Shown: piece after piece, positions 1 to 9,192 of the stretch
Layout: each line of letters begins with the position of its first letter
Position numbering within the stretch: the first letter of the stretch is position 1
NCBI GenBank assembly: GCA_020634575.1
Contig: JACKBM010000023.1
Span: forward strand, 17,819-81,818
Direction: 5' to 3'
Length of the DNA stretch: 64,000 bases
Source of the DNA: Ardenticatenales bacterium
GTDB lineage: Bacteria; Chloroflexota; Anaerolineae; Promineifilales; Promineifilaceae
Position numbers and translations under genes: made by a program
The notes under the pieces: model-generated
Told to the model about the DNA's origin: nothing
What the model saw: only the letters and a program-made list of their open reading frames with translations
Database searches by the model: none

Positions 1-1
1 G

Positions 2-889
2 CGAGCCGTCAGGGCACTTTATGCTTTTTGCCGGGTCAGTGATGACCTGGTGGATGTCGCCAGTGACCAGCAACAGCAACGCATTGAGCGTTGGCGCCAC
101 GAATGCACCCTGGCGCAACCGCCGGCACACAACCTGGTGGCCCTTGCCTGGGCTGATACGCGGACTGCTTATCGGATTCCTGGCCAATATGCCGAGCAGT
201 TGATGGCCGGTGTGATCTCCGATCTTAGCCGTTCAAGGTATGAGACGTTTGCTCAGTTGACGCACTATTGTTACCGGGTGGCGTCTACTGTGGGCTTGAT
301 GGTGATGCATATCCTGGGCCATTCTGGACCAGAGGCGATGCCATACGCGATCAAGCTCGGCGTTGCTCTCCAGCTGACCAATATTCTGCGCGATGTCAGA
401 GAGGATTGGCTGAAGGGGCGACTTTACCTGCCCCTGGAAGAGTTGCGGCTTTTTGAGATCTCCGGCGCTGACATTGCTCAGGGGTTGGTAAACAGGCGTT
501 GGCAGGCCTTTATGCGTTTTCAGATTCAACGTACCCGGGCACTATATGCTGAGGCATTGCCCGGTGTGGCCTTGTTGGCGCCGGAGGGGCGCCTGGCGGT
601 GACCGCTGCGGCCGAACTGTATCAGGCGATCCTGACTGATATTGAGGACCATGATTATGACGTGTTCAGCCGCCGGGCGTACACTTCGCAATGGCAGAAA
701 CTGATAAGACTACCCGGTATTTGGCGGCGCTGTCGACGTTATCAGGTGTCGGATCTCAAGGTCGCTGACGCACCGTCACAGCTTGATTTTTCGGGATCAT
801 GCGGTGCAGCTGCGCCACCGGCGCGTCCTGGGACAACCTTGCCTCTCCAACCTGATTCGGAACGAAAAAAACAGCCAGATCAAGAGTAA
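2..889 (+). CDS. crtB: Phytoene synthase, 5'-truncated by window edge
   Basis: This gene condenses two geranylgeranyl diphosphates to phytoene, the first committed carotenoid step. The reading frame is open from base 2, so about 295 residues are visible and the start lies before the window. Both aspartate-rich motifs that bind the Mg-diphosphate are present: [11 protein letters not shown] at about residue 9-19 and [18 protein letters not shown] at about residue 126-143. By comparison with typical family members, roughly 45-50 N-terminal residues are missing. The squalene/phytoene synthase fold and the position upstream of the puf genes support carotenoid supply for the photosynthetic apparatus. 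A squalene-synthase-like (hopanoid) relative is the alternative, but the context favours CrtB. Confidence 0.88.
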   Translation, partial: RAVRALYAFCRVSDDLVDVASDQQQQRIERWRHECTLAQPPAHNLVALAWADTRTAYRIPGQYAEQLMAGVISDLSRSRYETFAQLTHYCYRVASTVGLMVMHILGHSGPEAMPYAIKLGVALQLTNILRDVREDWLKGRLYLPLEELRLFEISGADIAQGLVNRRWQAFMRFQIQRTRALYAEALPGVALLAPEGRLAVTAAAELYQAILTDIEDHDYDVFSRRAYTSQWQKLIRLPGIWRRCRRYQVSDLKVADAPSQLDFSGSCGAAAPPARPGTTLPLQPDSERKKQPDQE

Positions 890-1382
890 TCATCTGGACA
901 AATCCCCAATCGCCGGGACGTCCAAAATGCCAATTCTTCTAGCAGTTAACGCTATTGACAACAGTTAGTACTGTGATACCATTCAGATTATATTAATGAA
1001 AATATAGCCTTTTTCTTATGTTTTGGATGATGAAGGAGAGCAAATAATCAGTTTCTAGCACCGTTTCTCAAACTGTAGTCTCGTCTCGATCTATTCCTCG
1101 CTATTATCCTGTCTCTTATTTTGACCACAGTGATGTGCAGCAGGAAACGGTTTTAAGAAATTGATTGGTCAATTCGCATCCCCAACCTCAGCCTACCGGC
1201 CGGTTTGTCTTGCCCATCTGACCAAACAAGTCTGTATAGCTTCATATCGTGGTACCAACCAAAAAGGTGGTTGGCTTGTTTGTGTTTCCGCCTGCGGCCG
1301 CCAGGCCATGGGCTGCTGGCAATTTGTTTGCCGTTTTATTGGCGCCTCAGTTCGCTGAGAGCTTTTCAAGGAGAACTTGATA
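890..1382 (+). promoter_or_regulatory. Leader/control region of the puf operon
   Basis: This 493-base stretch holds no convincing gene. It contains a candidate sigma70-type promoter, TTGACA at 955-960 and TACCAT at 977-982 with a 16-base spacer. The spacer carries the perfect dyad ACAGT-tagt-ACTGT (961-974). A second perfect dyad, AATTGA-ttgg-TCAATT, lies at 1159-1174. A weak hairpin CCAACC/GGTTGG occupies 1255-1274. The dyads are plausible operator sites, but no regulator is identified. A transcript from 983 would have an untranslated leader of about 400 bases before pufB. Confidence 0.4.
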
Positions 1383-1565
1383 ATGGCCGAGCAAGACCGT
1401 TCAAACCCCTATAACAATGATCAGGTGCCGGACAAATGGAAGAATTTGTTCACCAATGATGAGTGGTATATGCACGACATCGTGGTGAAAGCAACCTATG
1501 GCTTCCTGGGTATCGCGATCATTGCCCACATTCTCGTTTACATGTGGAGACCGTGGCTGCCCTAG
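1383..1565 (+). CDS. pufB: Light-harvesting antenna beta peptide
   Basis: This is the beta apoprotein of the ring antenna around the reaction centre, 60 residues with one transmembrane helix. The start is the ATG at 1383, preceded by AAGGAG at 1368-1373. The peptide has the family layout: a polar N-terminus, then [14 protein letters not shown] and [15 protein letters not shown]. The histidine in IAHILVY is the expected bacteriochlorophyll ligand. The C-terminal RPWLP ending and HDIVVK stretch strongly resemble Roseiflexus antenna beta peptides. It precedes pufA, pufLM and pufC in the order B-A-LM-C. Confidence 0.93.
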   Translation: MAEQDRSNPYNNDQVPDKWKNLFTNDEWYMHDIVVKATYGFLGIAIIAHILVYMWRPWLP

Positions 1566-1665
1566 GCACCCGAACCCGGCACCTTGCTTAAGCACCGTGA
1601 GCAGCGTGCCCCCAAATGCACCGTACTTACAGAAATTATTGTCATTCGAATAGGAGAGGTTTCTA

Positions 1666-1818
1666 ATGGCAGAACAGCACAACTTACCCCAACGGCCAGA
1701 ACGTCCAATTGAATTTCGCACCATTCTGTTCCTGTACATCTTGCTTGGTGCAGGAATGGCATTGCTAATCCATTTCATTCTTCTGAGCACGCCAGCCTAT
1801 AACTGGCTGGCAGGCTAG
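1666..1818 (+). CDS. pufA: Light-harvesting antenna alpha peptide
   Basis: This is the alpha apoprotein of the antenna, only 50 residues long. It starts at the ATG at 1666 behind a good ribosome site (AGGAGAGG, 1652-1659). The sequence has a short polar N-terminus with PIEFRT, one transmembrane helix, and the ligand motif LIHFILLSTPAYNWL, where the histidine should coordinate bacteriochlorophyll. The motif MALLIHF is characteristic of filamentous anoxygenic phototroph alpha peptides. Together with PufB it forms the alpha/beta pairs of the core antenna. Confidence 0.92.
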   Translation: MAEQHNLPQRPERPIEFRTILFLYILLGAGMALLIHFILLSTPAYNWLAG

Positions 1819-2265
1819 AAGAAAGCCAACCGGACTAGCTATGTGGCGTGGCCTGACCAATTCAGATTTATCTGAGGCCTGACACCCCGTCGATAGCTTT
1901 AGCGACAACTGAAGATTGAGTGGCCGTGAGGCTTGCCGTGGCCCGTTTCATGGTGGCGGGTGGTGTCTGATGGCCTCTCTTCTTTGTGTTTGCTTTGTCA
2001 CCGAGCACACAAGAGTTCTTTTTGTGCGCCAGTATCCTGATGTGATCTGTTGGTGGGTGATGTAAAGCCAGCCCCTCAGGGGGTTGGCTAAGTCATTGCT
2101 CTTCCCGCCGCCAGCCTGGCTGGGCCGGTGTGAATTGCCATTTGTAATCCCATCATTTCCCGCTGACATAAGCGCTATCTTTGCCATTTGACAGCAACAG
2201 CGCAGATGGTTGCCTATGTGCAGTAATGACACATTTGGTTGGTTCAAATTAAGGAGAGGCAACCT
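1819..2265 (+). promoter_or_regulatory. pufA-pufLM intercistronic region with strong hairpin
   Basis: This 447-base spacer has no credible ORF. Its strongest feature is a 10-bp stem (one G-U) at 2066-2089: AGCCAGCCCC, loop TCAG, GGGGTTGGCT. It is not followed by a T-run. A smaller hairpin TCAGA-TTTA-TCTGA lies near 1862-1878. In purple bacteria, hairpins between pufA and pufL protect the antenna mRNA segment from 3' decay, and the same role is inferred here. The ribosome site AAGGAG at 2251-2256 serves pufLM. Confidence 0.5.
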
Positions 2266-4155
2266 GTGACTACAGAATATGTTACCCCATCAGTCATTCC
2301 GCAAAAGCCCAGTATTGAGGGCGAGCGGCCCGCCATAGATCGGGTGCCTGAAGGCGAGGCGATTCCCTTTGCCGAAGTTGAAAAACAGTATCGCCGTCCA
2401 GGCGGCACCTTGCTGGCGGCGGCCATCGGCGCTGATCCTTTTGATTTCTGGATTGGTCGCTTTTACGTTGGGGCGTTTGGCGTCTTATCGCTTGTCGGCA
2501 TTTTCTTCGGCGTAGCTGCATATCTATATCAAGCCTGGGTCGTTGAAGGCGCTTACAATCTGCTGAGGGCCCGTATCGATCCGCCGCCGGTAAGTAATGG
2601 TCTGCGCTTCGCCGCCGCTGGCGAGCCAGGCTTCTTCTGGCAACTGATCGTGATTTTTGCCACCATTGCATTCCTGGGCTGGCTATTGCGCCAGGTGGAT
2701 ATTTCCCGCAAACTCGGTATGAGCTATGAGATCCCGATCGCCTATGGCGCCGTGGTGACCTCATGGCTTACCCTGCAATGGCTCAGACCACTGGCCATGG
2801 GCGCCTGGGGCAACGGTTTCCCGCTAGGTATTACCCACCATCTGGACTGGGTTTCCAACGTGGGTTACCAATATTACAATTTCTTCTTTAACCCATTCCA
2901 TGCGATCGGTATCTCGCTGCTATTTACCTCAACCCTGATACTGGCGATGCATGGCTCCGCTATCCTGAGCGCAGTAGATAAGCCCAATGTGAACGAGCGC
3001 AATGTCGATGGCTTCTGGCGCAATCTGCTGGGCTACAGCATTGGCGAAGTGGGTATCCACCGGCTCGGTTTCTGGCTGGCGATGGCGGCTGTTTTGTTCG
3101 CCAATATCTGTATCTTTCTTTCAGGCACGCTGGTCTATAACTGGGCGGGCTTCTGGAAGTTTTTTGATGGTCTGCCGTTCTGGGAAGGCGCCGCTGCCGG
3201 CACCTTACTGTTAGGCGGTGGGGCAGTGGCTGGTGTCGTCTGGCGCGGCCGTAGCCAGGCCAAAGTCGATATGGATGAGGTTGAATATGGTGGGCGCGGT
3301 ATCGATGGCACGGCGCTGCGCAAGACCTACCATGTCCCATTTCTCAACCGTCTGTTTGGCGTTGGCCAGGTGGGGCCCGTTTACCTGGGCGTCGCCGGCG
3401 CTATCGCAGCTGTCTTTGGCGGCTTCGCCGTGTTTATCATCCTGGAAAACTATCTTTTCCAGGTTGGTTACAATCCCATCCTTTTCCTGAGAGAGTTCTT
3501 TGTCCTGACGGTTAATCCGCCGGCGATGAGCTACGGGCTGGGTATGGCGCCGTGGCGCGAAGGGGGGGCCTGGATAGTATCGACCTTCCTTATTAATGTC
3601 TGCGTCGTGGCCTGGTGGGTTCGTGTTTATGGCCGGGCCAAAGCGGCCGGGTTGCGTCCCAGTTTGGCCTATGCATTCGCTTCCGCGCTCTTTCTCTACT
3701 TCGTTATCTACCTGGTCCGTCCCCTGATGATTGGGAACTGGGCGCAGGCCCCGGGTCAGGGATTCAAGGCCTTGCTTGACTGGACCAACAATGTCAGCAT
3801 CCAGTTTGGCAACTTCTACTACAACCCGTTCCACATGATCTCCATCTTCTTTCTGCTTGGCTCTACGCTGCTGCTGGCGATGCATGGCGCCACGATTGTG
3901 GCGACGTCCAAGTATGGCTCTCATCGTGAGATTGAAGAGATGATGGCAGAAGGTTCGGGAACGCATCGAGCCCAGCTTTTCTGGCGCTGGACCATGGGGT
4001 TCAACGTCAACTCCAAGACTATTCATGATTGGTGCTGGTGGTTTGCCATTATGACCGTGATTGCCGGTGGTATTGGTCTGCTGCTTTCGGGCACGGTCAT
4101 TACCGATTGGTATAGCTGGGCGCAAGGCATCGGCATTGTCGCGCCGTTACCTTAA
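2266..4155 (+). CDS. pufLM: Fused reaction-centre L-M subunit
   Basis: This encodes both core subunits of a type II reaction centre in one 629-residue chain. I place the start at GTG 2266 behind AAGGAG (2251-2256); the TTG upstream at 2239 lacks a site. The L half (about residues 1-320) keeps the ligand histidines: HHLDWVSN (His192), NPFHAIG, AMHGS and GIHRLGF. The M half (about 340-629) keeps NPFHMIS, AMHGA and TIHDWCWW. The residue corresponding to the accessory-bacteriochlorophyll histidine (M182 in Rhodobacter) is leucine (Leu503 in KALLDWT), as in Chloroflexales reaction centres that carry a third bacteriopheophytin. An extra hydrophobic segment lies at the junction (about 311-328). Roseiflexus has the same fusion, and its product is processed into L and M. 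Confidence 0.95.
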   Translation: MTTEYVTPSVIPQKPSIEGERPAIDRVPEGEAIPFAEVEKQYRRPGGTLLAAAIGADPFDFWIGRFYVGAFGVLSLVGIFFGVAAYLYQAWVVEGAYNLLRARIDPPPVSNGLRFAAAGEPGFFWQLIVIFATIAFLGWLLRQVDISRKLGMSYEIPIAYGAVVTSWLTLQWLRPLAMGAWGNGFPLGITHHLDWVSNVGYQYYNFFFNPFHAIGISLLFTSTLILAMHGSAILSAVDKPNVNERNVDGFWRNLLGYSIGEVGIHRLGFWLAMAAVLFANICIFLSGTLVYNWAGFWKFFDGLPFWEGAAAGTLLLGGGAVAGVVWRGRSQAKVDMDEVEYGGRGIDGTALRKTYHVPFLNRLFGVGQVGPVYLGVAGAIAAVFGGFAVFIILENYLFQVGYNPILFLREFFVLTVNPPAMSYGLGMAPWREGGAWIVSTFLINVCVVAWWVRVYGRAKAAGLRPSLAYAFASALFLYFVIYLVRPLMIGNWAQAPGQGFKALLDWTNNVSIQFGNFYYNPFHMISIFFLLGSTLLLAMHGATIVATSKYGSHREIEEMMAEGSGTHRAQLFWRWTMGFNVNSKTIHDWCWWFAIMTVIAGGIGLLLSGTVITDWYSWAQGIGIVAPLP

Positions 4156-4166
4156 AGGAGAACATT

Positions 4167-5117
4167 ATGCGTGGCGGCATTAAATATCCCGGTAGCCAGA
4201 ATGCCCGTTTCTGGGTTGTGTTCATATTAATAACGATGTTGCTGTTGAGCGGTGCGCTGTGGGTTATCGGTTTTATCGGTGGCACGGCTGTGGCCGCTGC
4301 CGACGAAGAGATCGCCCTCAACCAGGCTTACATCAACTACTCAACCGCCGGCGACTATATCCAGCCGGAATCGGTCGCGGCGGTGCAGGCGTATATCGCC
4401 CAGTATCCCGAGCCACAGAATGTCAAGGTCCTGACTGGCCTCAACACGTCGCAGGTCTGGAGTTTCATGACCAACTTTGTGGCAGGTGGTTTACAGGTCG
4501 ACTGTACCTATTGTCACAACATCAACAATTTCGGCGCTGATGGCGCTGAAATTGGTGATGATATCGTGGCGGCTCGCAAGGACAATGCACGTTTGCATCT
4601 GCAAATGGTGGCCGATCTGAATCAGAATTGGCTGACGCAGTTGGCCGCCATTGAAGGCAAGCAACCCTCTGGCGCCCAGATCATCTGCGCGACATGTCAT
4701 CTGGGGCAGCCGAAGCCAGTGGCCTGGCCAGACGAGCTTCATGCGTTGCCGGATGATTATCGGCTACCGCTGGACAATCTGGATGTACTTCTGGTTACCG
4801 GTAATCTGGATGTCTCGTTGGATGCGGTTCAGTATAACCAGCACACGATGTATCACATGAGTGAGAGCCTGGGTGTGGGTTGTACGCATTGCCATAACTC
4901 TCGCTATTTCCCCAGCTGGGAACAGCCGGCGAAATATTACGGCCTGACGATGCTTCAGATGGCGCAGCACATTCGGGGTAATTACCAGGAATCGATGAAT
5001 GGGCAGGAACCTTCCTGCTTCCTCTGTCATCGCAACCAGGTCCGGCCGCCGGGTGCTGCTCAGGCAGAGATCTTTTTGCCTGAGGTCTTGCGCTCAAGTT
5101 TTGGCGCGACTGAATAA
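4167..5117 (+). CDS. pufC: Reaction-centre tetraheme cytochrome c
   Basis: This is the periplasmic cytochrome subunit that re-reduces the photo-oxidised special pair. It is 316 residues long and starts 11 bases after pufLM behind AAAGGAG. Four CxxCH heme sites are visible: CTYCH (113), CATCH (174), CTHCH (239) and CFLCH (284). The N-terminus (about residues 13-40) is one hydrophobic segment without a lipobox, so the protein is probably held by an uncleaved membrane anchor as in Roseiflexus rather than by lipid. It ends the puf operon; a 130-base gap follows. Confidence 0.94.
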   Translation: MRGGIKYPGSQNARFWVVFILITMLLLSGALWVIGFIGGTAVAAADEEIALNQAYINYSTAGDYIQPESVAAVQAYIAQYPEPQNVKVLTGLNTSQVWSFMTNFVAGGLQVDCTYCHNINNFGADGAEIGDDIVAARKDNARLHLQMVADLNQNWLTQLAAIEGKQPSGAQIICATCHLGQPKPVAWPDELHALPDDYRLPLDNLDVLLVTGNLDVSLDAVQYNQHTMYHMSESLGVGCTHCHNSRYFPSWEQPAKYYGLTMLQMAQHIRGNYQESMNGQEPSCFLCHRNQVRPPGAAQAEIFLPEVLRSSFGATE

Positions 5118-5247
5118 GGGTTTTGCTATTGCGTCGTTCAGGTTAATTGTGGAAACAGGCTTTCATATGATCGCCAGAGGATACCGGTTAAGCACCGCTC
5201 TACCAAAGGTTGATTTCATGTTGGCCACAGGAATGTGACTTTACAAT

Positions 5248-6162
5248 ATGATTTCAGTTGATACACCTTCATCGCCGACTCAACTTACCCAACCGCCGGT
5301 ATTACGTCGTTCACTGATCCTGATGAAGCCGATCACCTGGTTCGGGCCAATGTGGGCTTTCCTGTGCGGCGCCATCGCCAGTGGAGCAACTGGCTGGTCG
5401 TGGCAAAGTGTGGGGTATGTCTTACTGGGCGTTATGATGGCGGGGCCTGTTCTGTGCGGTTTCTCTCAGGTCATCAATGATTACTTTGATAAGGAAATTG
5501 ATGCCGTCAATGAGCCGTACCGATTGGTACCGGCCGGTCTTGTTTCCACCTCGCAAATTCTAGTCACAGCGTTGTTTCTGCTGGTCATCGGCTTATGCCT
5601 GGCTGGCATCTTCAATGTGCGTGTCCTGACCCTGGTCGTTGTGGGCCAGATCCTGGCCCTGATCTACAGCGCACCCCCGGTTCGGGCCAAACGCAACGGC
5701 TGGGTTGGTAATGCGATGGCGGCGTTCTCCTACGAGGGGCTGGCCTGGATGGCGGGGCATGTTGCCTTTGCCTCCCTGACCTGGCCGTCCGTGCTGATCG
5801 CCATTCTCTATTCGTTAGGCGCCCATGGCATCATGAGCATCAACGATTATAAAAGCATGGCCGGGGATCGTGAGGGCGGTTTACTCACGATCCCGGTTCG
5901 CTATGGGCCGCAGCGGGCGGCCTGGCTGATCCTGGCGACGATGAACGTGGCCCAGCTAGCGGTGATTGCCGCTTTTGTCTACTGGGGCCACGGCTGGATC
6001 GCTCTGGTCATCGCGCTCATCCTGCTGGCTCAATTGCCAACGCAGCGCGCCTTTGTCCAGCAGCCGGAGGAAAACTATCTCAAATTCAGTGCTATCGGCG
6101 TAAGTTTTTACGTTTGGGGCATGATGGCTGCAGCTATTGGCCTGCATTACTTCGGCAGTTAA
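5248..6162 (+). CDS. bchG: Bacteriochlorophyll synthase (UbiA family)
   Basis: This membrane prenyltransferase esterifies bacteriochlorophyllide a with geranylgeranyl diphosphate. The 304-residue protein has about eight hydrophobic helices. It carries the UbiA aspartate motifs NDYFDKEIDAVNEPYR (about residue 77-92) and INDYKSMAGDREGG (about residue 197-210). The N-terminal block KPITWFGPMWAFLCG is typical of chlorophyll synthases. No strong ribosome site precedes the ATG at 5248. It lies directly upstream of bchP, the next enzyme on the same tail. Confidence 0.93.
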   Translation: MISVDTPSSPTQLTQPPVLRRSLILMKPITWFGPMWAFLCGAIASGATGWSWQSVGYVLLGVMMAGPVLCGFSQVINDYFDKEIDAVNEPYRLVPAGLVSTSQILVTALFLLVIGLCLAGIFNVRVLTLVVVGQILALIYSAPPVRAKRNGWVGNAMAAFSYEGLAWMAGHVAFASLTWPSVLIAILYSLGAHGIMSINDYKSMAGDREGGLLTIPVRYGPQRAAWLILATMNVAQLAVIAAFVYWGHGWIALVIALILLAQLPTQRAFVQQPEENYLKFSAIGVSFYVWGMMAAAIGLHYFGS

Positions 6163-6194
6163 GGTCCTTGGCGACGTAGAAGGGAGGAGCTTCG

Positions 6195-7409
6195 GTGAAA
6201 CCAATTCTAGTGGTCGGCGCGTCGGTAGGGGGGGCCACAGCCGCAAATACTTTGGCTCAGGCTGGCTTGCCCGTCATCATGTTGGAGCGCGACCTTGCCT
6301 GGGTAAAGCCTTGTGGCGGCGCCCTGCCACCTAAGGCGTTTGTAGAGTTCGATCTGCCGGAGTCGTTGATCTCACGGAAGGTTTACAAAACTCTCATTCA
6401 TTCCCCGTCTGATCGTTGTGTGGAAATTGAGGTGGCCGGCCGGGAGCGGAGCGCGAGCGACTATGTCGCCATGGCCTGTCGTGAAGATCTGGATCCCTAC
6501 CTGCGCCAGCGGGCGCTGAACAACGGGGCCGATCTCATAGAAGGGCAACTGCTTGAACTGGAACGGCAGGCAGATGGCGTCCTGGCTACCTACCGGGACA
6601 AGGCCAGCAAGCAAAAGAAAACGATGCTGGTCGAGGTTGTTATTGGCGCCGATGGTGCTTATTCGACGACGGCGCGGGCCCTGGGTTTGGATAGATTGCC
6701 CCGTTGTATCGCCATTCAGGAGCGCATCCGCCTGCCCGCCGACAAGATGGCCCAATGGGAAGATTCCGCTGACCTTTATCTTGGGCATGATGTCAGCCCG
6801 GACCTTTATGCCTGGGTTTTTCCGAAATCTGACCATATCGCCGTGGGTTGTGGCGCCGGACCGGGTAATACGGCTGAAGCAAGGCAACTGCTGGCCAATC
6901 TGAAAGAACGCATTGCCTCTCAGCTTGCTGGTGGTGAAGTCTTTCTGGAAGAGGCACATGCCCTGCCGATGCATCCTCGCAAACATATCGCCTTTGAACG
7001 AGCCATGCTGGTTGGTGATGCCGCCGGTCTTGTCGTCGGCACCTCTGGTGAAGGGATTTATTGGGCGATGAAGAGTGGCCATCAGGCGGCCCAGACGCTC
7101 ATTGAAGTCTTGCCCGATGTATCAGAGCGAGCATTGCGCCGTTATGAGAAGCTCTGGTGGCGCCAATACGGCACCATGTATCGCTTTTTACGCTGGCTGC
7201 AGAAATGGGGTTATGGCAATGAGCGGCAGATGGAGGTTTTTACCGACATGTGCCGTAATAAGGATGTGCAGGAACTCACCTTTGAGTCTTACATGCACAA
7301 GAATATGGCGCCGGTCTCCTGGTTTGCGCAGCTGCGTATGACGGCTGACATCATGCAGGCGCAGGCCCGCTACTATCTATTGCCCAGACCAAGACGGGTG
7401 GCGCCGTGA
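6195..7409 (+). CDS. bchP: Geranylgeranyl reductase
   Basis: This flavoprotein reduces the geranylgeranyl tail of bacteriochlorophyll towards phytyl. It is 404 residues long, with a GTG start at 6195 behind GGGAGGAG. The N-terminal dinucleotide-binding stretch reads VVGASVGGATAANTLA, followed by the family block LERDLAWVKPCGGALPP. The motif LVGDAAGLV and the stretch SGEGIYWAMKSG are typical of this reductase family. The gene overlaps the following puhE-like gene by four bases (GTGA), which suggests translational coupling. Confidence 0.92.
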   Translation: MKPILVVGASVGGATAANTLAQAGLPVIMLERDLAWVKPCGGALPPKAFVEFDLPESLISRKVYKTLIHSPSDRCVEIEVAGRERSASDYVAMACREDLDPYLRQRALNNGADLIEGQLLELERQADGVLATYRDKASKQKKTMLVEVVIGADGAYSTTARALGLDRLPRCIAIQERIRLPADKMAQWEDSADLYLGHDVSPDLYAWVFPKSDHIAVGCGAGPGNTAEARQLLANLKERIASQLAGGEVFLEEAHALPMHPRKHIAFERAMLVGDAAGLVVGTSGEGIYWAMKSGHQAAQTLIEVLPDVSERALRRYEKLWWRQYGTMYRFLRWLQKWGYGNERQMEVFTDMCRNKDVQELTFESYMHKNMAPVSWFAQLRMTADIMQAQARYYLLPRPRRVAP

Positions 7410-8275
7410 GGGGAAGTTTCGTGCTGCCGGTGTTGTTCGCCGCTTTTGCCTGGTGGTTTGTGACGGGCCTCATCTTCCTGGCCTATGGGCGCTCCCGGCG
7501 CGTCACAACACTCTTTTTCCTGGGTGCATCTGTTGTCATGATGTTGGCCCTGGCCGGTTTTGTTTATGCCGGAGCGCAGGAGACAGTTGCCGGTGTTTAC
7601 CTGAGCCTGATTTGCGGCATCTTGCTATGGGGCTGGCAGGTGGCCAGCTATTACCTGGGTTTTGTGACCGGACCCGAGGGCAGCGTGCCGTTTCCCGCCG
7701 TTCCCCGCAACCAGCAATTCCCTCTTTGGCATCGCTTTCGCAATGTATTCCGCGCCAGTGCTCACCATGAGCTGTTAGCCGTACTCTTTCTTGTCGTAAT
7801 GGCCTTGCTGAGCTTTGACGCCGCCCATCGTTGGGGCCTGTGGGTCTACCTGACACTGTGGAGTATGCACGGGCTGGCCCGGTTGAATGTCTTTTTTGGC
7901 GTCCGCAATTTTCGTTTCGAGATGCTGCCAGCCCATCTGCACCGGCTGGACCAGTTTGTGAACAAGAAAGCGCACAATCCCCTTTCAGCCGCCATTGTTA
8001 TTTTTGGCTGTGTGGCTGTTCTGGTGCTCATTTACCAGGGCATTGTCCCGGCGGCCGGCCCAACGCAACGAATCGGCGCCTGGGTTTTGGGGACGTTGAT
8101 CCTGTTAGGTGTTGTGGAAAACCTTTTGTTGGTGCTGCCGGTGAATTTTGTTCTCTGGGGCTGGCGCACCCGTCCGCTGCCTGTGGGCGAGCGACCAGAT
8201 GCTTCGCGCCAGGCGCCGGCGCCGCGGACACTGGCGCCGCTACCTGAACGCATCGCCAAGGGGATGGGCAAATGA
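7406..8275 (+). CDS. puhE: Photosynthetic complex assembly protein, PuhE-like (DUF3623)
   Basis: This 289-residue membrane protein has about seven hydrophobic helices. The block LWSMHGLARLNVFFGVRNF followed by LPAHLHRLDQF identifies the DUF3623 family, which in purple bacteria includes PuhE, a reaction-centre assembly and bacteriochlorophyll-modulating factor. Here it sits between bchP and bchO with four-base overlaps at both ends. No reaction-centre H subunit (PuhA) is present in the window, so the family evidently acts without it. The symbol follows the purple-bacterial family and the precise role is inferred. Confidence 0.8.
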   Translation: MRGSFVLPVLFAAFAWWFVTGLIFLAYGRSRRVTTLFFLGASVVMMLALAGFVYAGAQETVAGVYLSLICGILLWGWQVASYYLGFVTGPEGSVPFPAVPRNQQFPLWHRFRNVFRASAHHELLAVLFLVVMALLSFDAAHRWGLWVYLTLWSMHGLARLNVFFGVRNFRFEMLPAHLHRLDQFVNKKAHNPLSAAIVIFGCVAVLVLIYQGIVPAAGPTQRIGAWVLGTLILLGVVENLLLVLPVNFVLWGWRTRPLPVGERPDASRQAPAPRTLAPLPERIAKGMGK

Positions 8276-9171
8276 ACCGAGCGCTGGCGATGAATGAGCC
8301 CGACCGACTCACCGTGGCCGATGTGGCTGTGCCCGACGATAAGAAGTCGACTTTCCGGTTGCAGATGAAACCTGGCCCGGTCCTGGTTGATATGTGGCCG
8401 GCGCGGTCGGCCAGGCCAGCCACGCCGATCTTATTGATTCATGGCTGGGGTGGCAGCGGTAGTTATTGGCGGGGCACGGCGGAGCATCTTTCCAGTGATG
8501 CCACTGTGATCGTGCCTGATCTGCCGGGGACCGGCCGGTCCCAACCCGTCAAACAAACCCAGGATATGTTTGATCAGGTCGATACCCTGCGTCGTGTTGT
8601 GGATTCATTGTCAGCGGAGAAGATCCAGATCGTAGGTCATTCGATGGGCGCGGCCATGGCTTTGCTCCTGAACGATCTCATTCCAGAGCGCGTTGAACGG
8701 CTGGTGCTGACTTCGATGTGCTTCTTCATGACGGCCAAACAAGCGGAAATCTATGAATCGATTATGAAGTTTGTGCGGCTGACGATGCGGGTTCGCTGGA
8801 AGGAGATGGTCGACATCCCGGGGCTTTCTTACTTAATGGCCCAGCGCTATTTCTACCGGGTGCCGCGCGATCGGGCCGCTTTGCGGCAGGGCTTTCTCGA
8901 TTATCTCACGCTTGATTATGACACTGCGTCTGCCTGTGCGGCGAACGCGACGGATCCGCGGATTGAAGCGGCTGGAACCCGCGTAAAGGTCCCCACGCTG
9001 CTGATTGCTTGCCGGCAGGATCAGGTGATGCCGGTCGAAAACGTGAACTATAGTGTGGACAAAATTCCCGGCTGCGAATTGCGCTGGATTGAAGAGTGCG
9101 GCCATCTGCCCATGGTCGAAAAAGCGGATGAATACCGGGCCATTCTGCGTGATTTTTTGTGGCAAAAATGA
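8272..9171 (+). CDS. bchO: Alpha/beta hydrolase, magnesium-chelatase accessory protein BchO
   Basis: This 299-residue alpha/beta hydrolase fits the BchO family, which is always found in photosynthesis clusters and is thought to assist Mg chelation. The oxyanion block LLIHGWGGSGSYW and the nucleophile elbow IVGHSMGAA are clear. An acidic residue in CRQDQVMP and the histidine in ECGHLPMVEKAD complete a probable triad. It overlaps puhE by four bases (ATGA). The biochemical function of BchO is not settled, and a generic esterase activity is possible. Confidence 0.82.
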   Translation: MNRALAMNEPDRLTVADVAVPDDKKSTFRLQMKPGPVLVDMWPARSARPATPILLIHGWGGSGSYWRGTAEHLSSDATVIVPDLPGTGRSQPVKQTQDMFDQVDTLRRVVDSLSAEKIQIVGHSMGAAMALLLNDLIPERVERLVLTSMCFFMTAKQAEIYESIMKFVRLTMRVRWKEMVDIPGLSYLMAQRYFYRVPRDRAALRQGFLDYLTLDYDTASACAANATDPRIEAAGTRVKVPTLLIACRQDQVMPVENVNYSVDKIPGCELRWIEECGHLPMVEKADEYRAILRDFLWQK

Positions 9172-9192
9172 TGTTTGGAGTGCGCTAGGCTT

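Noticed and set aside
1161..1414. Two short ORFs upstream of pufB
   Set aside because: They have no ribosome site or recognisable sequence, and one runs into pufB in another frame; treated as leader sequence.
3211..4125. 304-codon open frame on the - strand across pufLM
   Set aside because: It is antisense to a clearly identified reaction-centre gene, has no recognisable domain or ribosome site, and follows from GC-rich codon use.
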